Shown here: piece after piece, positions 1 to 6,592 of the stretch | Position numbering within the stretch: position 1 is the first letter of the stretch | Layout: every line of letters starts with the position of its first letter | Assembly (NCBI GenBank): GCA_018713375.1 | Contig: DVOV01000106.1 | Location: forward strand, 1-15,669 | Reading direction: 5' to 3' | DNA: 15,669 nucleotides | Source: Candidatus Scatomorpha stercorigallinarum | Lineage (GTDB): Bacteria > Bacillota_A > Clostridia > Oscillospirales > Oscillospiraceae | The notes under the pieces: model-generated | Seen by the model: only the letters and a program-made list of their open reading frames with translations | Database searches by the model: none | Told to the model about the DNA's origin: nothing | Made by a program: the position numbers and the translations under genes

Positions 1-240
1 AGGTGCGGAGGCGGCGGGGGTCTCCTGCGTGCCGGGCTGCTCCTCCACCGCAGGGGCGGAGGTGACGGCGGGGGTCTCCTGCGCCCAGGGCCGCGCGAGC
101 AGCAGCATGAGCGCCGCGCAGGCGGCGAGGGCGGCGGCGTATATGGGTGCGCGGCGGCGCTTTTTTGCCTCCGCGGCGGCTTCCTCCACCAGGTCGCCGC
201 CCACCTCGCCCACGGCGCGGAACAGGTCGTATGCGTTCAT
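1..240 (-). CDS. Membrane partner (probable anti-sigma factor) of the adjacent sigma factor, partial
   Basis: Only the first 80 codons are in the window; the gene runs off the left edge. It starts with ATG (complement of 238-240), which overlaps the sigma factor's TGA in an ATGA arrangement, so the two are very likely translationally coupled. The N-terminus (MNAYDLFRAVGEVGGDLVEE) resembles the short cytoplasmic helix found on proteins encoded next to ECF-like sigma factors in Clostridia. A basic stretch (KKRRR, about residues 26-30) comes next, then one membrane segment at about 33-55, then a Pro/Ala/Glu-rich stretch outside the membrane with a repeated QETPA motif. That fits a single-pass protein with its N-terminus inside. 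The anti-sigma role is inferred from position and topology; no zinc-binding HxxxCxxC motif is seen in the visible part. Confidence 0.6.
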   Translation of the reverse strand, partial: MNAYDLFRAVGEVGGDLVEEAAAEAKKRRRAPIYAAALAACAALMLLLARPWAQETPAVTSAPAVEEQPGTQETPAASAP

Positions 241-794
241 ATGAAGCCCTCCTCCTTCAGATGTGCGCGCAGCGCGGCGCGCGTGCGCTTGAGCGAGGAC
301 TTGACCGCCGCCTCGCTGAGGCCAGACCGGCGCGCGATGTCCGCGATGCCGTCGCAGTAAAATACCCGCCGCAGGAATATCACGCGCTCACGCGCGCCCC
401 GCCGGCGCAGAAAGGCGTCCACCGCCGCGGCCAGTTCGGCGGCCTCCGCGCGGTCGGATGCCGCGCCGGGCGCGCCGAGGCACTCGGCGAGCTCGCCGAG
501 CACGGCGCAGGCCTCCCCGCCGCCGCGCTTTTGCGCCGACTCGCGCTCATAGCGCCCGAGCGCCAGGTTGCGGGCGATCTTCCCCAGGAATGCGCGCAGC
601 GAGCGCGGCTGCGCCGGCGGGATGGCGTTCCAGGCCGCCAGATAGACGTCGTTCTCGCACTCCTCGGCGTCCGCCTCGCGGCCGAGGATGTTGCGCGCGA
701 TGGCCCGGCAGTAGGCCCCGTAGCGCCGTCGGCACTCCGCCAGGGCCGCCTCGTCCCGCGCGAAAAACAGCCCCACTATGTAGCTCTCGTCCAT
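237..794 (-). CDS. ECF-like sigma-70 family RNA polymerase sigma factor
   Basis: A 185-residue protein, the usual size for an ECF-type sigma factor. Residues about 5-85 look like sigma region 2, with the helical motif DAEECENDVYLAAWN followed by a stretch (RAFLGKIARNLA) typical of the -10 binding and melting region. Residues about 120-180 look like region 4, with a helix-turn-helix (DIARRSGLSEAAVKSSLKRTR) for -35 recognition. A Gly-rich linker (KRGGGE) joins them. I prefer the ATG at 794 over the in-frame ATG at 812, because AGGGAGG lies about 7 nt upstream of 794. The gene overlaps the downstream membrane protein by 4 bp, so they form a sigma / membrane-regulator pair that probably senses an envelope signal. 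The target promoters cannot be read from this window. Confidence 0.85.
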   Translation of the reverse strand: MDESYIVGLFFARDEAALAECRRRYGAYCRAIARNILGREADAEECENDVYLAAWNAIPPAQPRSLRAFLGKIARNLALGRYERESAQKRGGGEACAVLGELAECLGAPGAASDRAEAAELAAAVDAFLRRRGARERVIFLRRVFYCDGIADIARRSGLSEAAVKSSLKRTRAALRAHLKEEGFI

Positions 795-816
795 GCCCGT
801 CCCTCCCTTCACCCAT

Positions 817-846
817 ATAGTACGGAAAACGCCGCCGCGGTGTCAA
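817..846 (-). promoter_or_regulatory. Promoter of the sigma factor operon
   Basis: Read on the minus strand there is a perfect -35 TTGACA (complement of 841-846), an 18-bp spacer, and TACTAT (complement of 817-822, 4 of 6 matches to TATAAT). It lies 22 bp upstream of the chosen sigma start. It looks like a housekeeping sigma-A promoter. I see no GGAAC-type -35 element that would suggest ECF self-activation. Confidence 0.6.
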
Positions 847-880
847 CAAAATGCGGAAAAAATGAGCGCCGCGGCGGCCC

Positions 881-909
881 TTGCGCCCGGCGGCAAAACG
901 CTGTATAAT
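881..909 (+). promoter_or_regulatory. Promoter of the radical SAM / DUF2344 operon
   Basis: TTGCGC (881-886), a 17-bp spacer and a perfect TATAAT (904-909) lie 30 bp upstream of the radical SAM start codon. The -35 matches the TTGACA consensus at 4 of 6 positions. The sequence between the sigma factor and this gene therefore holds two divergent promoters. Confidence 0.65.
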
Positions 910-939
910 GCTCTTACTTTGTGTCAAGGGGTGTTGCAT

Positions 940-2778
940 ATGCCGGAGCCGCTGGAGAGGCTGCTGCTGCGCGTTCAGAAGCCCGCGCGCTATGTCGGCG
1001 GGGAATTCAACGAGGTCGTGAAGGACCTCTCGGACGTGAAGCTGCGCATGGCCTTCTGCTTCCCGGATATCTATGAGATCGGCATGTCCAACCTCGGTAT
1101 GCAGATACTCTACGGCGCCATCAACGCCGAGCCGGACATCTGGTGCGAGCGCGTGTTCGCCCCCTGGGGCGATATGGCGCAGGAGATGCGCGCGCACGGC
1201 GTGCCGCTCTACGCGCTGGAGAGCGGCGATGCGCTTGACAAATTCGACGTGCTGGGCTTTTCGCTCGGCTACGAGATGGCCTACTGCACCGTGCTCGACA
1301 TGCTGGATATGGCGGGCATCCCCCTGCGCAGCGCCGACCGCCCGCAGCTTTCGCCGCTCGTTTTCGCCGGCGGCACCAGCTGCTGCAACCCGGAGCCGAT
1401 GGCGCCGTTTTTCGATTTGATGGTGCTCGGCGAGGGCGAGGAAGTGGACATAGAGGTGCTGCGGCTGTTCCAGCGAGCGAGGGACCTCGGCTGGAGCAAG
1501 CGGGACTTCCTGCTCGAGGCGGCGAAGATCCCGGGCGTCTATGTCCCCGGCCTCTATGAGCCGCGCTACAACGCCGACGGCACGCTCGCTGAGCTCGCAT
1601 GCCTGCCCGGCGCGCCGGAGACGGTGACCAAGCGCATCGTGGAGGACCTGGACGCGGCCTTTTACCCGACGAAGCCCGTGGTGCCCAGCACGGAGATCGT
1701 CCACGACCGCGTGAATCTGGAGCTCTTCCGCGGCTGCGTGCGCGGCTGCCGCTTCTGCCAGGCGGGGTACGTCTACCGCCCGATAAGGGCGCGGAGCGCG
1801 GAGAAGGTGGTCGAGCTGGGGCGCGAGACGCTGAAAAACACCGGCAGCCAGGAGGCGACGCTGCTAAGCCTTTCGAGCAGCGACTACAGGCACCTGACCG
1901 CGGCCTGCGACGGGCTGCTGGACTGGTGCGAGCCGCGCAGCATCAGCCTCTCGCTGCCGAGCCTGCGGGCGGACAACTTCTCCATGGAGCTCATGAGCCG
2001 CCTGCAGAAGGTGCGCCGCGGCGGCCTCACCTTCGCCCCCGAGGCGGGCACGCAGCGCCTGCGCGACGTGATAAACAAGAACGTCACTGAGGAGGAGCTG
2101 CTCAACACCTGCCGCATCGCCTTTGAGGGCGGCTGGAACGGCATCAAGCTCTATTTCATGCTCGGACTGCCCACGGAGACGGACGAGGACGTGCTCGGCA
2201 TCGCCGAGCTGGCGGCAAAGGTGCTGCACGTCTGGCGCGAATACTCTCCGAACAAGCAGCGCGGCGTGCGCATAACCGTGTCCACCAGCTGCTTCGTGCC
2301 CAAGCCGCACAGCCCCTTCCAGTGGGAGGCGCAGGTGACGCGCGCGGAGTATAAGCGCCGCGTGGAGCTGCTGCGCCACGCCATCACGGCCAAAAACGTC
2401 ACCTACAACTGGCACGACGCGGACATGAGCCTGATCGAGGCCGCGCTCAGCCGCGGCGACCGGCGCGTGGGCGCGGCGATCGAGAATGCCTGGCGCCGCG
2501 GGGCGAGGCTGGAGGCCTGGAGCGACTATTTCGACTTCAATCGCTGGCTGGACGCCTTTGCCGAATGCGGGCTCGACCCGGAGTTCTACGCCGTGCGCGA
2601 GCGCTCGGAGGACGAGTGCCTGCCCTGGAGCCGGGTGAACATGGGCGTCCGTACGGAGCTGCTGCTGCGCGAGCGCCACCGGGCCTATGACGCTCAGCTC
2701 TCGCCGGACTGCCGCGCGGAGTGCTCGGCCTGCGGCGCGGCTGCGCTGCTGCCGAAGGGGGTGAAGTGCGATGGATAA
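940..2778 (+). CDS. B12-type radical SAM protein of the TIGR03960 family
   Basis: A 612-residue protein. The N-terminal part (about 1-190, with FCFPDIYEIGMSNLG and later VLGEGEE) resembles a cobalamin-binding-like domain. The radical SAM core follows, with the 4Fe-4S ligands C266, C270 and C273 in CVRGCRFC. The C-terminal segment ends in a small cysteine cluster (CRAECSACG). Matching family features include FAPEAGTQRLRDVINK and KLYFMLGLPTE. I chose the ATG at 940 because AAGGGG (926-931) lies 8 nt upstream and the family-like sequence begins there, although the frame stays open back to 793. The family usually sits beside a DUF2344 gene, as here. Its reaction is not known to me; an RNA or protein modification role is only a guess. 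The radical SAM class and family are well supported. Confidence 0.92.
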   Translation: MPEPLERLLLRVQKPARYVGGEFNEVVKDLSDVKLRMAFCFPDIYEIGMSNLGMQILYGAINAEPDIWCERVFAPWGDMAQEMRAHGVPLYALESGDALDKFDVLGFSLGYEMAYCTVLDMLDMAGIPLRSADRPQLSPLVFAGGTSCCNPEPMAPFFDLMVLGEGEEVDIEVLRLFQRARDLGWSKRDFLLEAAKIPGVYVPGLYEPRYNADGTLAELACLPGAPETVTKRIVEDLDAAFYPTKPVVPSTEIVHDRVNLELFRGCVRGCRFCQAGYVYRPIRARSAEKVVELGRETLKNTGSQEATLLSLSSSDYRHLTAACDGLLDWCEPRSISLSLPSLRADNFSMELMSRLQKVRRGGLTFAPEAGTQRLRDVINKNVTEEELLNTCRIAFEGGWNGIKLYFMLGLPTETDEDVLGIAELAAKVLHVWREYSPNKQRGVRITVSTSCFVPKPHSPFQWEAQVTRAEYKRRVELLRHAITAKNVTYNWHDADMSLIEAALSRGDRRVGAAIENAWRRGARLEAWSDYFDFNRWLDAFAECGLDPEFYAVRERSEDECLPWSRVNMGVRTELLLRERHRAYDAQLSPDCRAECSACGAAALLPKGVKCDG

Positions 2779-3430
2779 GCTGAGGCTGCGTTTTGAAAAA
2801 GCCGGCAAGGCCATATACATCTCCCACCTGGACCTGATGCGCGTCGTACAGCGCGTTTTCCTGCGCGCGGGGGTGCCGCTGCGCTACTCCGAGGGCTTCA
2901 ACCCGCACCCGCTCATCTCCATCTGCCTGCCGCTCTCCGTGGGCACGGAGAGCGTCTGCGAGCTGATGGACTTCCGCGTGCGCGAGGATATCGACACCGC
3001 CGCGCTGCCGGAGAAGCTCAACGCCGCCGCGCCGGGCGGCATCCGCTTCACGGAGTGCTACGAGCCGCAGCGCAAGGCTGCGGAGCTCAAGTGGCTGCGC
3101 GTGGAGGGCCTGTTTGAGTACGACGGCGGCGCGCCGGAGGGCGCCGAAGCGCGCCTGGCGGCGTTTTTTGCGCGGGAGAGCGTGCCCGTCACGCGCCGCA
3201 CGAAGCGCGGCGAGGGCGTGCTGGAGCTGGCCGGCAACGCGCGCGGCTTTGCCTTCGAGCGCGCGGAGGGCGGGGTGCGCCTGCTCTGCACCGTCTCCGC
3301 CCAGGAGCCGACGGTCAACCCCGAGCTGCTGGCGAAGGCCCTGGAGCAGGCCGAGCCCGGCCTGGCCCCGGATTTCGCCAAATTCCGCCGCCTGGAGACC
3401 TACGACAGCGCCGGCCGCCTCTTCCGCTGA
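2771..3430 (+). CDS. DUF2344 (TIGR03936-type) radical SAM-associated protein
   Basis: A 219-residue protein, normal for the family. The N-terminal signature is clear: RLRFEKAGKAIYISHLDLMR, then RYSEGFNPHP, then PLSVGTESVCELMDF. It overlaps the radical SAM gene by 8 bp, and its Shine-Dalgarno (AAGGGGG) lies inside that gene, so the pair is translationally coupled and probably acts together. In many Bacillota these two genes precede an RNase E/G gene and the ribosomal L21/L27 genes. Here the operon stops and a repeat begins on the next base. The C-terminus ends normally (FAKFRRLETYDSAGRLFR), so the repeat does not appear to have truncated the protein. The biochemical function is unknown. Confidence 0.9.
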   Translation: MDKLRLRFEKAGKAIYISHLDLMRVVQRVFLRAGVPLRYSEGFNPHPLISICLPLSVGTESVCELMDFRVREDIDTAALPEKLNAAAPGGIRFTECYEPQRKAAELKWLRVEGLFEYDGGAPEGAEARLAAFFARESVPVTRRTKRGEGVLELAGNARGFAFERAEGGVRLLCTVSAQEPTVNPELLAKALEQAEPGLAPDFAKFRRLETYDSAGRLFR

Positions 3431-3946
3431 GCGGCCAACGGCCGCGGGTATTTGCGCTGCGCGCCGCGCTGACGGAAGGCCCCCGCAAGGGGGCCAGTGC
3501 CACCCCATTTCTTTGGTCTTGCCCAAAGACCAGGCTGCGCCTGGAGTCAATTGCGCTGCGCGCCTCACTGACGGAGGTCATCCGTTGGTGAGGCGCGCTT
3601 CTCTGCATCCAAGCGCAGCTTGGCTGACCGTGCGTTGCTCCCTGCGGCCGCGGCACTGCCGATCATCATCTCGTTAGCGGCGCGAGCGAAGCGAAGCCAA
3701 CCGCGGTCGGCGGTGTGCAAGGCCATCCGACACCGGGATGACCGCCCGAAAACCAGTCACCACCCGGACTAACAAGCAGATTTTACCTACCGACAAGCAC
3801 CAAAAGCGCTTTTCTTTGGAGTCTGAGGGGTTCCTTTTGGCGCAAGCAAAAGAAACCTCTCAGAAATGGGTCGCAGGGGCCTTCGCCCCTGCATCCCGCC
3901 CGCCCGCCGCTTTGCGGCGGCAAGCACCCACGGCCGTTGGCCGCCT
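3431..3946. repeat. Hairpin-rich non-coding repeat, copy R1
   Basis: This gene-free stretch is a repeat whose second copy lies at 15234-15669. Its ends are near-identical inverted repeats: GCGGCCAACGGCCGCGGGTA on the left, and GCGGCCAACGGCCGTGGGT read on the minus strand from the right. Both ends can themselves fold (GCGGCC-AAC-GGCCGC). The body holds many strong hairpins: 3479-3496 with a GCAA loop, 3530-3544 and 3609-3623 with triloops, 3553-3597 with long arms ending in GAGGCGCGC, 3824-3862, 3873-3892 and 3904-3920. Positions 3604-3946 align with R2 15234-15578 in inverted orientation, while 3454-3529 aligns with R2 15583-15658 in direct orientation. Short open frames here are not gene-like. 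The short terminal repeats, lack of coding and intergenic site suggest a MITE-like or REP-like element, but I see no clear target-site duplication. Confidence 0.8.
3454..3529 (+). repeat. Repeat module A, copy in R1
   Basis: This 76-bp segment matches 15583-15658 in the same orientation, with only two differences by eye. It carries the mini-hairpin GCGC-TGC-GCGC (3454-3464), the perfect hairpin GGCCCCCGCAAGGGGGCC with a GCAA loop, and a third stem TCTTTGG / CCCAAAGA near its end. A partial echo of its start (GCGCTGCGCGCC, then CTGACGGA) recurs at 3553-3575, which suggests an internal duplication. Confidence 0.8.
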
Positions 3947-3948
3947 GG

Positions 3949-3977
3949 TTGATTTTTGGGCGCGGTGATGCTATAAT
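3949..3977 (+). promoter_or_regulatory. Extended -10 promoter of the muramidase gene
   Basis: TTGATT (3949-3954), a 17-bp spacer and a perfect TATAAT (3972-3977), with an upstream TGC making an extended -10. The -35 begins only three bases after the right end of repeat R1, so R1 sits directly upstream of this promoter. The start codon is 50 bp further on. This looks like a strong sigma-A promoter. Confidence 0.75.
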
Positions 3978-4027
3978 ATCGCATATTTATTTTCACTCGC
4001 GCCTCCGGGACGCAAGGGGGATGATCC

Positions 4028-5149
4028 ATGATAAAGCGAACGTTTTGCCTGCTGCTCTGCGCCTGCCTGCTGCTCTCCACAGGGGCGCTGGCCGCGCCGG
4101 CGGCGGGGGAGATGCACATCAGCGAGGCCGGCGTGGAGTTCATCAAGTCCTTCGAGGGCTTCTCGCCCACGGTGCACGAGGACACCACCGGCTGGGCCAT
4201 CGGCTATGGCACTCAGTGCGGCGAGTTCGACTATCCCCTTGGCATCACCGAGGAGCAGGGCGAGGAGCTGATGCGCGCGGACCTGGCCAGCATGGAGGCC
4301 TCGCTCAACGCCTCGCTCGCCTCCATGGGCATCACGCTCGAGCAGCACGAGTACGACGCGCTGGTCAGCTTCACGTATAACCTCGGCATCGGCTGGCTGG
4401 GCTCGGACTATCAGATATACGCCATGCTCTCCAGCGGGCACGGCGGCTACAGCGACGACGCCGTGGTGAACATCTTCGCCCGCTACTGCCACGTGGGCTC
4501 CGAGATCAGCGACGGGCTGCTGCAGCGCCGCCTGGCGGAGGCCAAGCTGTTCCTCTACGGCGACTACCGCTTCGGCGGCACGCCGGCGTATGAGTACAGC
4601 TATTCGACCACGGCCGACGGCGACTACCGCCTGCTGGAGCCCACCGGCGAGCTCACCGCCTCGCCCTTCAACGACCTGGACTACAACGCCTGGTACTACA
4701 AATACGTGGCCCCGCTGGCCTGGTCCGGCTTCATCGAGGGCCGCGGCGCGGGCGTTTTTGAGCCCAACGGCGCCGTCACCAACGGCGAGGCGCTGAAGCT
4801 GATACTGCTGGCCGCCGGCTACGGCGAGCAGCCGCCCACGGACTACCGCTGGGCCAGCGGCTACCTGGCCTTCGCCGTGGACTACGCCATCGTCGGCCCG
4901 GACGAGATCGTGGAGCTCGATTTGCCCGTCAGCCGCGCGCTGGTGGCGAAAATGGTCTGCCGCTCGCTGGGCATCGCCCCCACGGGCGCGAGCCCGTTTT
5001 ATGACACGGACGACCCCTATGTCACCGCGCTCTATGAGTACGGCCTGGTGCAGGGCAGCTACGACGGAGGCATCCTCGTCTACCGGCCCTACAACAGCAT
5101 CACCCGCGCGGAGCTGGCGGCCATCGTCTGGCGCATGTATTGCCTGTGA
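4028..5149 (+). CDS. Secreted GH24-type muramidase (lysozyme) with three C-terminal SLH domains
   Basis: A 373-residue secreted protein. Residues 1-22 form a signal peptide (basic MIKR, hydrophobic core, ALA-A cleavage site). Residues about 29-182 match the phage-lysozyme fold that cuts the MurNAc-GlcNAc bond of peptidoglycan: SFEGF carries the likely catalytic E43, D52 follows, then GYGT, DALVSFTYNLG (110-120) and the closing GLLQRRLAEAKLF motif (163-175). Three SLH domains follow at about 212-265, 272-317 and 321-372 and should hold the enzyme in the cell wall. The position matching T26 of T4 lysozyme appears to be alanine (A57 in GWAIGYG), with the loop one residue shorter. AAGGGGG sits 7 nt before the ATG. 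This looks like a cell's own wall-remodelling enzyme, since no holin or other phage gene is present. The next gene follows after 11 bp. Confidence 0.87.
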   Translation: MIKRTFCLLLCACLLLSTGALAAPAAGEMHISEAGVEFIKSFEGFSPTVHEDTTGWAIGYGTQCGEFDYPLGITEEQGEELMRADLASMEASLNASLASMGITLEQHEYDALVSFTYNLGIGWLGSDYQIYAMLSSGHGGYSDDAVVNIFARYCHVGSEISDGLLQRRLAEAKLFLYGDYRFGGTPAYEYSYSTTADGDYRLLEPTGELTASPFNDLDYNAWYYKYVAPLAWSGFIEGRGAGVFEPNGAVTNGEALKLILLAAGYGEQPPTDYRWASGYLAFAVDYAIVGPDEIVELDLPVSRALVAKMVCRSLGIAPTGASPFYDTDDPYVTALYEYGLVQGSYDGGILVYRPYNSITRAELAAIVWRMYCL

Positions 5150-5160
5150 GGAGGGGCAGA

Positions 5161-5670
5161 ATGGACGCTTACCGCAAACAGATATTCATCTCCGTGGCTT
5201 ACGCCGCCGTGGGGCTGGTGCTGACGCTGCGCCCCGGCATGGCGGCCAGCGTCGTCTGCACGCTGCTCGGCGTGTGCGCGCTCATCTTCGGCGCGGCGCG
5301 GCTCATCATGTACTTCGCCCGCCGCGAGGAACGCGGCGCGTCCGAGGCGGCCGTGGGCGCGGCCTTCGCCGCCGTGGGAGCGCTCTGCCTGGCCGCGCCG
5401 CGGCTGGTGATGAGCATACTGCCTCTCGCGCTGGGCGTGGTGCTGGCCATCGACGGCGCGGGCAAGCTCTCCCGCGCGCTGGAGCTGCGCAAGCTGGGCT
5501 GGTCGAACTGGTACTGGACGCTGCTGCTCGCGCTCTGCCTGCTCATCGTCGGCGTCACGCTGGTGATAAACCCCTTCGGCATGGTGGAGACGGCCGTGAT
5601 GTTCTTCGGCATCTGCCTGCTGATAGACGGCGTGGCCGACATAGCGCTGCTGCTGTTCGGCCGGAAATAA
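5161..5670 (+). CDS. Multi-pass membrane protein of the DUF308 / HdeD type
   Basis: A 169-residue, very hydrophobic protein with about six membrane segments in three pairs (near 9-24, 29-50, 60-76, 80-97, 116-135 and 140-165). Basic turns (FARREER, ELRKL) lie between pairs. The repeated pattern of a helix, a Pro-containing turn (RPG, APR, NPFG) and another helix is characteristic of DUF308/HdeD proteins. The ATG at 5161 is favoured over the one at 5140 because AGGAGG ends 6 nt upstream of it; that site overlaps the stop codon of the muramidase gene, so the two are probably cotranscribed. HdeD is linked to acid resistance in enteric bacteria, but the role of clostridial relatives is unknown and I assign none. 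Confidence 0.75.
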   Translation: MDAYRKQIFISVAYAAVGLVLTLRPGMAASVVCTLLGVCALIFGAARLIMYFARREERGASEAAVGAAFAAVGALCLAAPRLVMSILPLALGVVLAIDGAGKLSRALELRKLGWSNWYWTLLLALCLLIVGVTLVINPFGMVETAVMFFGICLLIDGVADIALLLFGRK

Positions 5671-5676
5671 AACTTC

Positions 5677-5715
5677 AACGCCCCGGAGGACGCGCGGTTC
5701 CACCGGGGCGTTTTG
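5677..5715 (+). terminator. Intrinsic terminator after the membrane protein
   Basis: A 10-bp stem (arms AACGCCCCGG and CCGGGGCGTT) encloses a 16-nt loop and runs into TTTTGG. The T-run is short, so some read-through to the next gene is possible. Confidence 0.65.
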
Positions 5716-5741
5716 GCATTTTTCGGGAAAGGAGCCCGGGA

Positions 5742-6557
5742 ATGAAGAAAAACGCGCTGCAGATCTGCACGCTCGCCCTCTGCGCGGCGCTGCTGGCGCT
5801 GGATATCGCGCAAAGCGCGCGCATCTCCGCGCTGGAGGAGCGGCTGGACGGCGGCCTTGAGCAGCTCGCGCAGCAGATAAACAGCGGCGGGCAGGATGTC
5901 ACGCAGCGCGTCGAAGCGCTGCTCGAGGAGGCGGAGAGCAGCGTGAACTCATACGCCCTCATCCCGCGCGGCATCGACAGCGAAGCGCGCACGCTGCTGG
6001 CCGAAGCCTCGGTGGAGCTCAAGTCCTGGGGCGGCGATACGCACGCAGCGCTGCTGGCCGCCGTGGGCGGCGAGGAGCTCTCCGCGCCCATGGAGGGCGC
6101 CGGGGACGGCATGTTTTCCGCGCAGCTCGCGCTGCCGCTGGAGGCGGGGACGGAGCTGCGGCTGGCCGTGCTGATATCCGACGGCGGGCAGGAGCGGCGC
6201 GAGGAGCTGGGCGCGTGGGAGGACCTTGCCATGCTGCTGCCGCTGCAAAACGGCGGCGGGGGCTGGAGCGGGCCCGAGTACATTGGCGGGCGGCTGCGCA
6301 GCCAGTTCCACATCACCATCGAGGGATATGACGGCCCGCCGGGCGCGATCGCGGACCCGGCCTTCACCGTGTACAAAAACGGCGAGCCGGCGCAGGAGTT
6401 CGCGGCCGTTATCGACCCCATGTCCGGGCCTCCTGGCGCCGCGTGCTACACGGTGGACACGGAAAACAACGACTGGAGCATCGAGTGCGGCGCGGAGGAG
6501 CTTGACGTGGCTGAGGACGGCGGGGAGGCCCTGCGCCTTTCCTGGCCGGAGCAATAA
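5742..6557 (+). CDS. Unknown membrane-anchored or secreted protein with a coiled coil
   Basis: A 271-residue protein I cannot assign to a family. It begins with MKKN and a hydrophobic segment (about 6-24), a signal anchor or signal peptide; no lipobox cysteine is visible. Residues about 27-65 form an acidic coiled coil (ISALEERLDGGLEQLAQQI, then VTQRVEALLEEAESSV). The rest, about 70-271, looks beta-rich and soluble, with two similar-looking parts (near 85-160 and 190-265) that could be Ig-like or carbohydrate-binding-like folds outside the cell; that is a guess from the pattern of short strands. AAAGGAG lies 7 nt before the ATG. It stands between two terminators, so it may be expressed by read-through or from a promoter I could not find. 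Confidence 0.6.
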   Translation: MKKNALQICTLALCAALLALDIAQSARISALEERLDGGLEQLAQQINSGGQDVTQRVEALLEEAESSVNSYALIPRGIDSEARTLLAEASVELKSWGGDTHAALLAAVGGEELSAPMEGAGDGMFSAQLALPLEAGTELRLAVLISDGGQERREELGAWEDLAMLLPLQNGGGGWSGPEYIGGRLRSQFHITIEGYDGPPGAIADPAFTVYKNGEPAQEFAAVIDPMSGPPGAACYTVDTENNDWSIECGAEELDVAEDGGEALRLSWPEQ

Positions 6558-6559
6558 GG

Positions 6560-6592
6560 ACGCCCCCGGGCAAAGCCCGGGGGCGTTTTTTT
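6560..6592 (+). terminator. Strong intrinsic terminator between convergent genes
   Basis: A 12-bp GC-rich stem (arms ACGCCCCCGGGC and GCCCGGGGGCGT) with an AAA loop is followed by seven Ts. It ends the plus-strand unit and overlaps the stop codon of the convergent carboxypeptidase gene. Read from the minus strand the same hairpin lacks a good T-run, so it would stop that transcript less well. Confidence 0.85.

Noticed and set aside
3479..3496. GGCCCCCGCAAGGGGGCC hairpin as a terminator for the DUF2344 operon
   Set aside because: No T-run follows (next bases AGTGCC) and the identical hairpin is part of the repeat module also found at 15611-15628. It may slow transcription, but it is not a standard terminator.
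3738..3968. Small open frame of 76 codons in R1, a possible short gene
   Set aside because: It lies across the hairpin series of the repeat, has no Shine-Dalgarno site, and is not preserved as an equivalent frame in R2.
4028..5149. Remnant prophage, suggested by a phage-type lysozyme
   Set aside because: The protein has a signal peptide and SLH domains, and no holin, integrase, capsid or tail gene is nearby.
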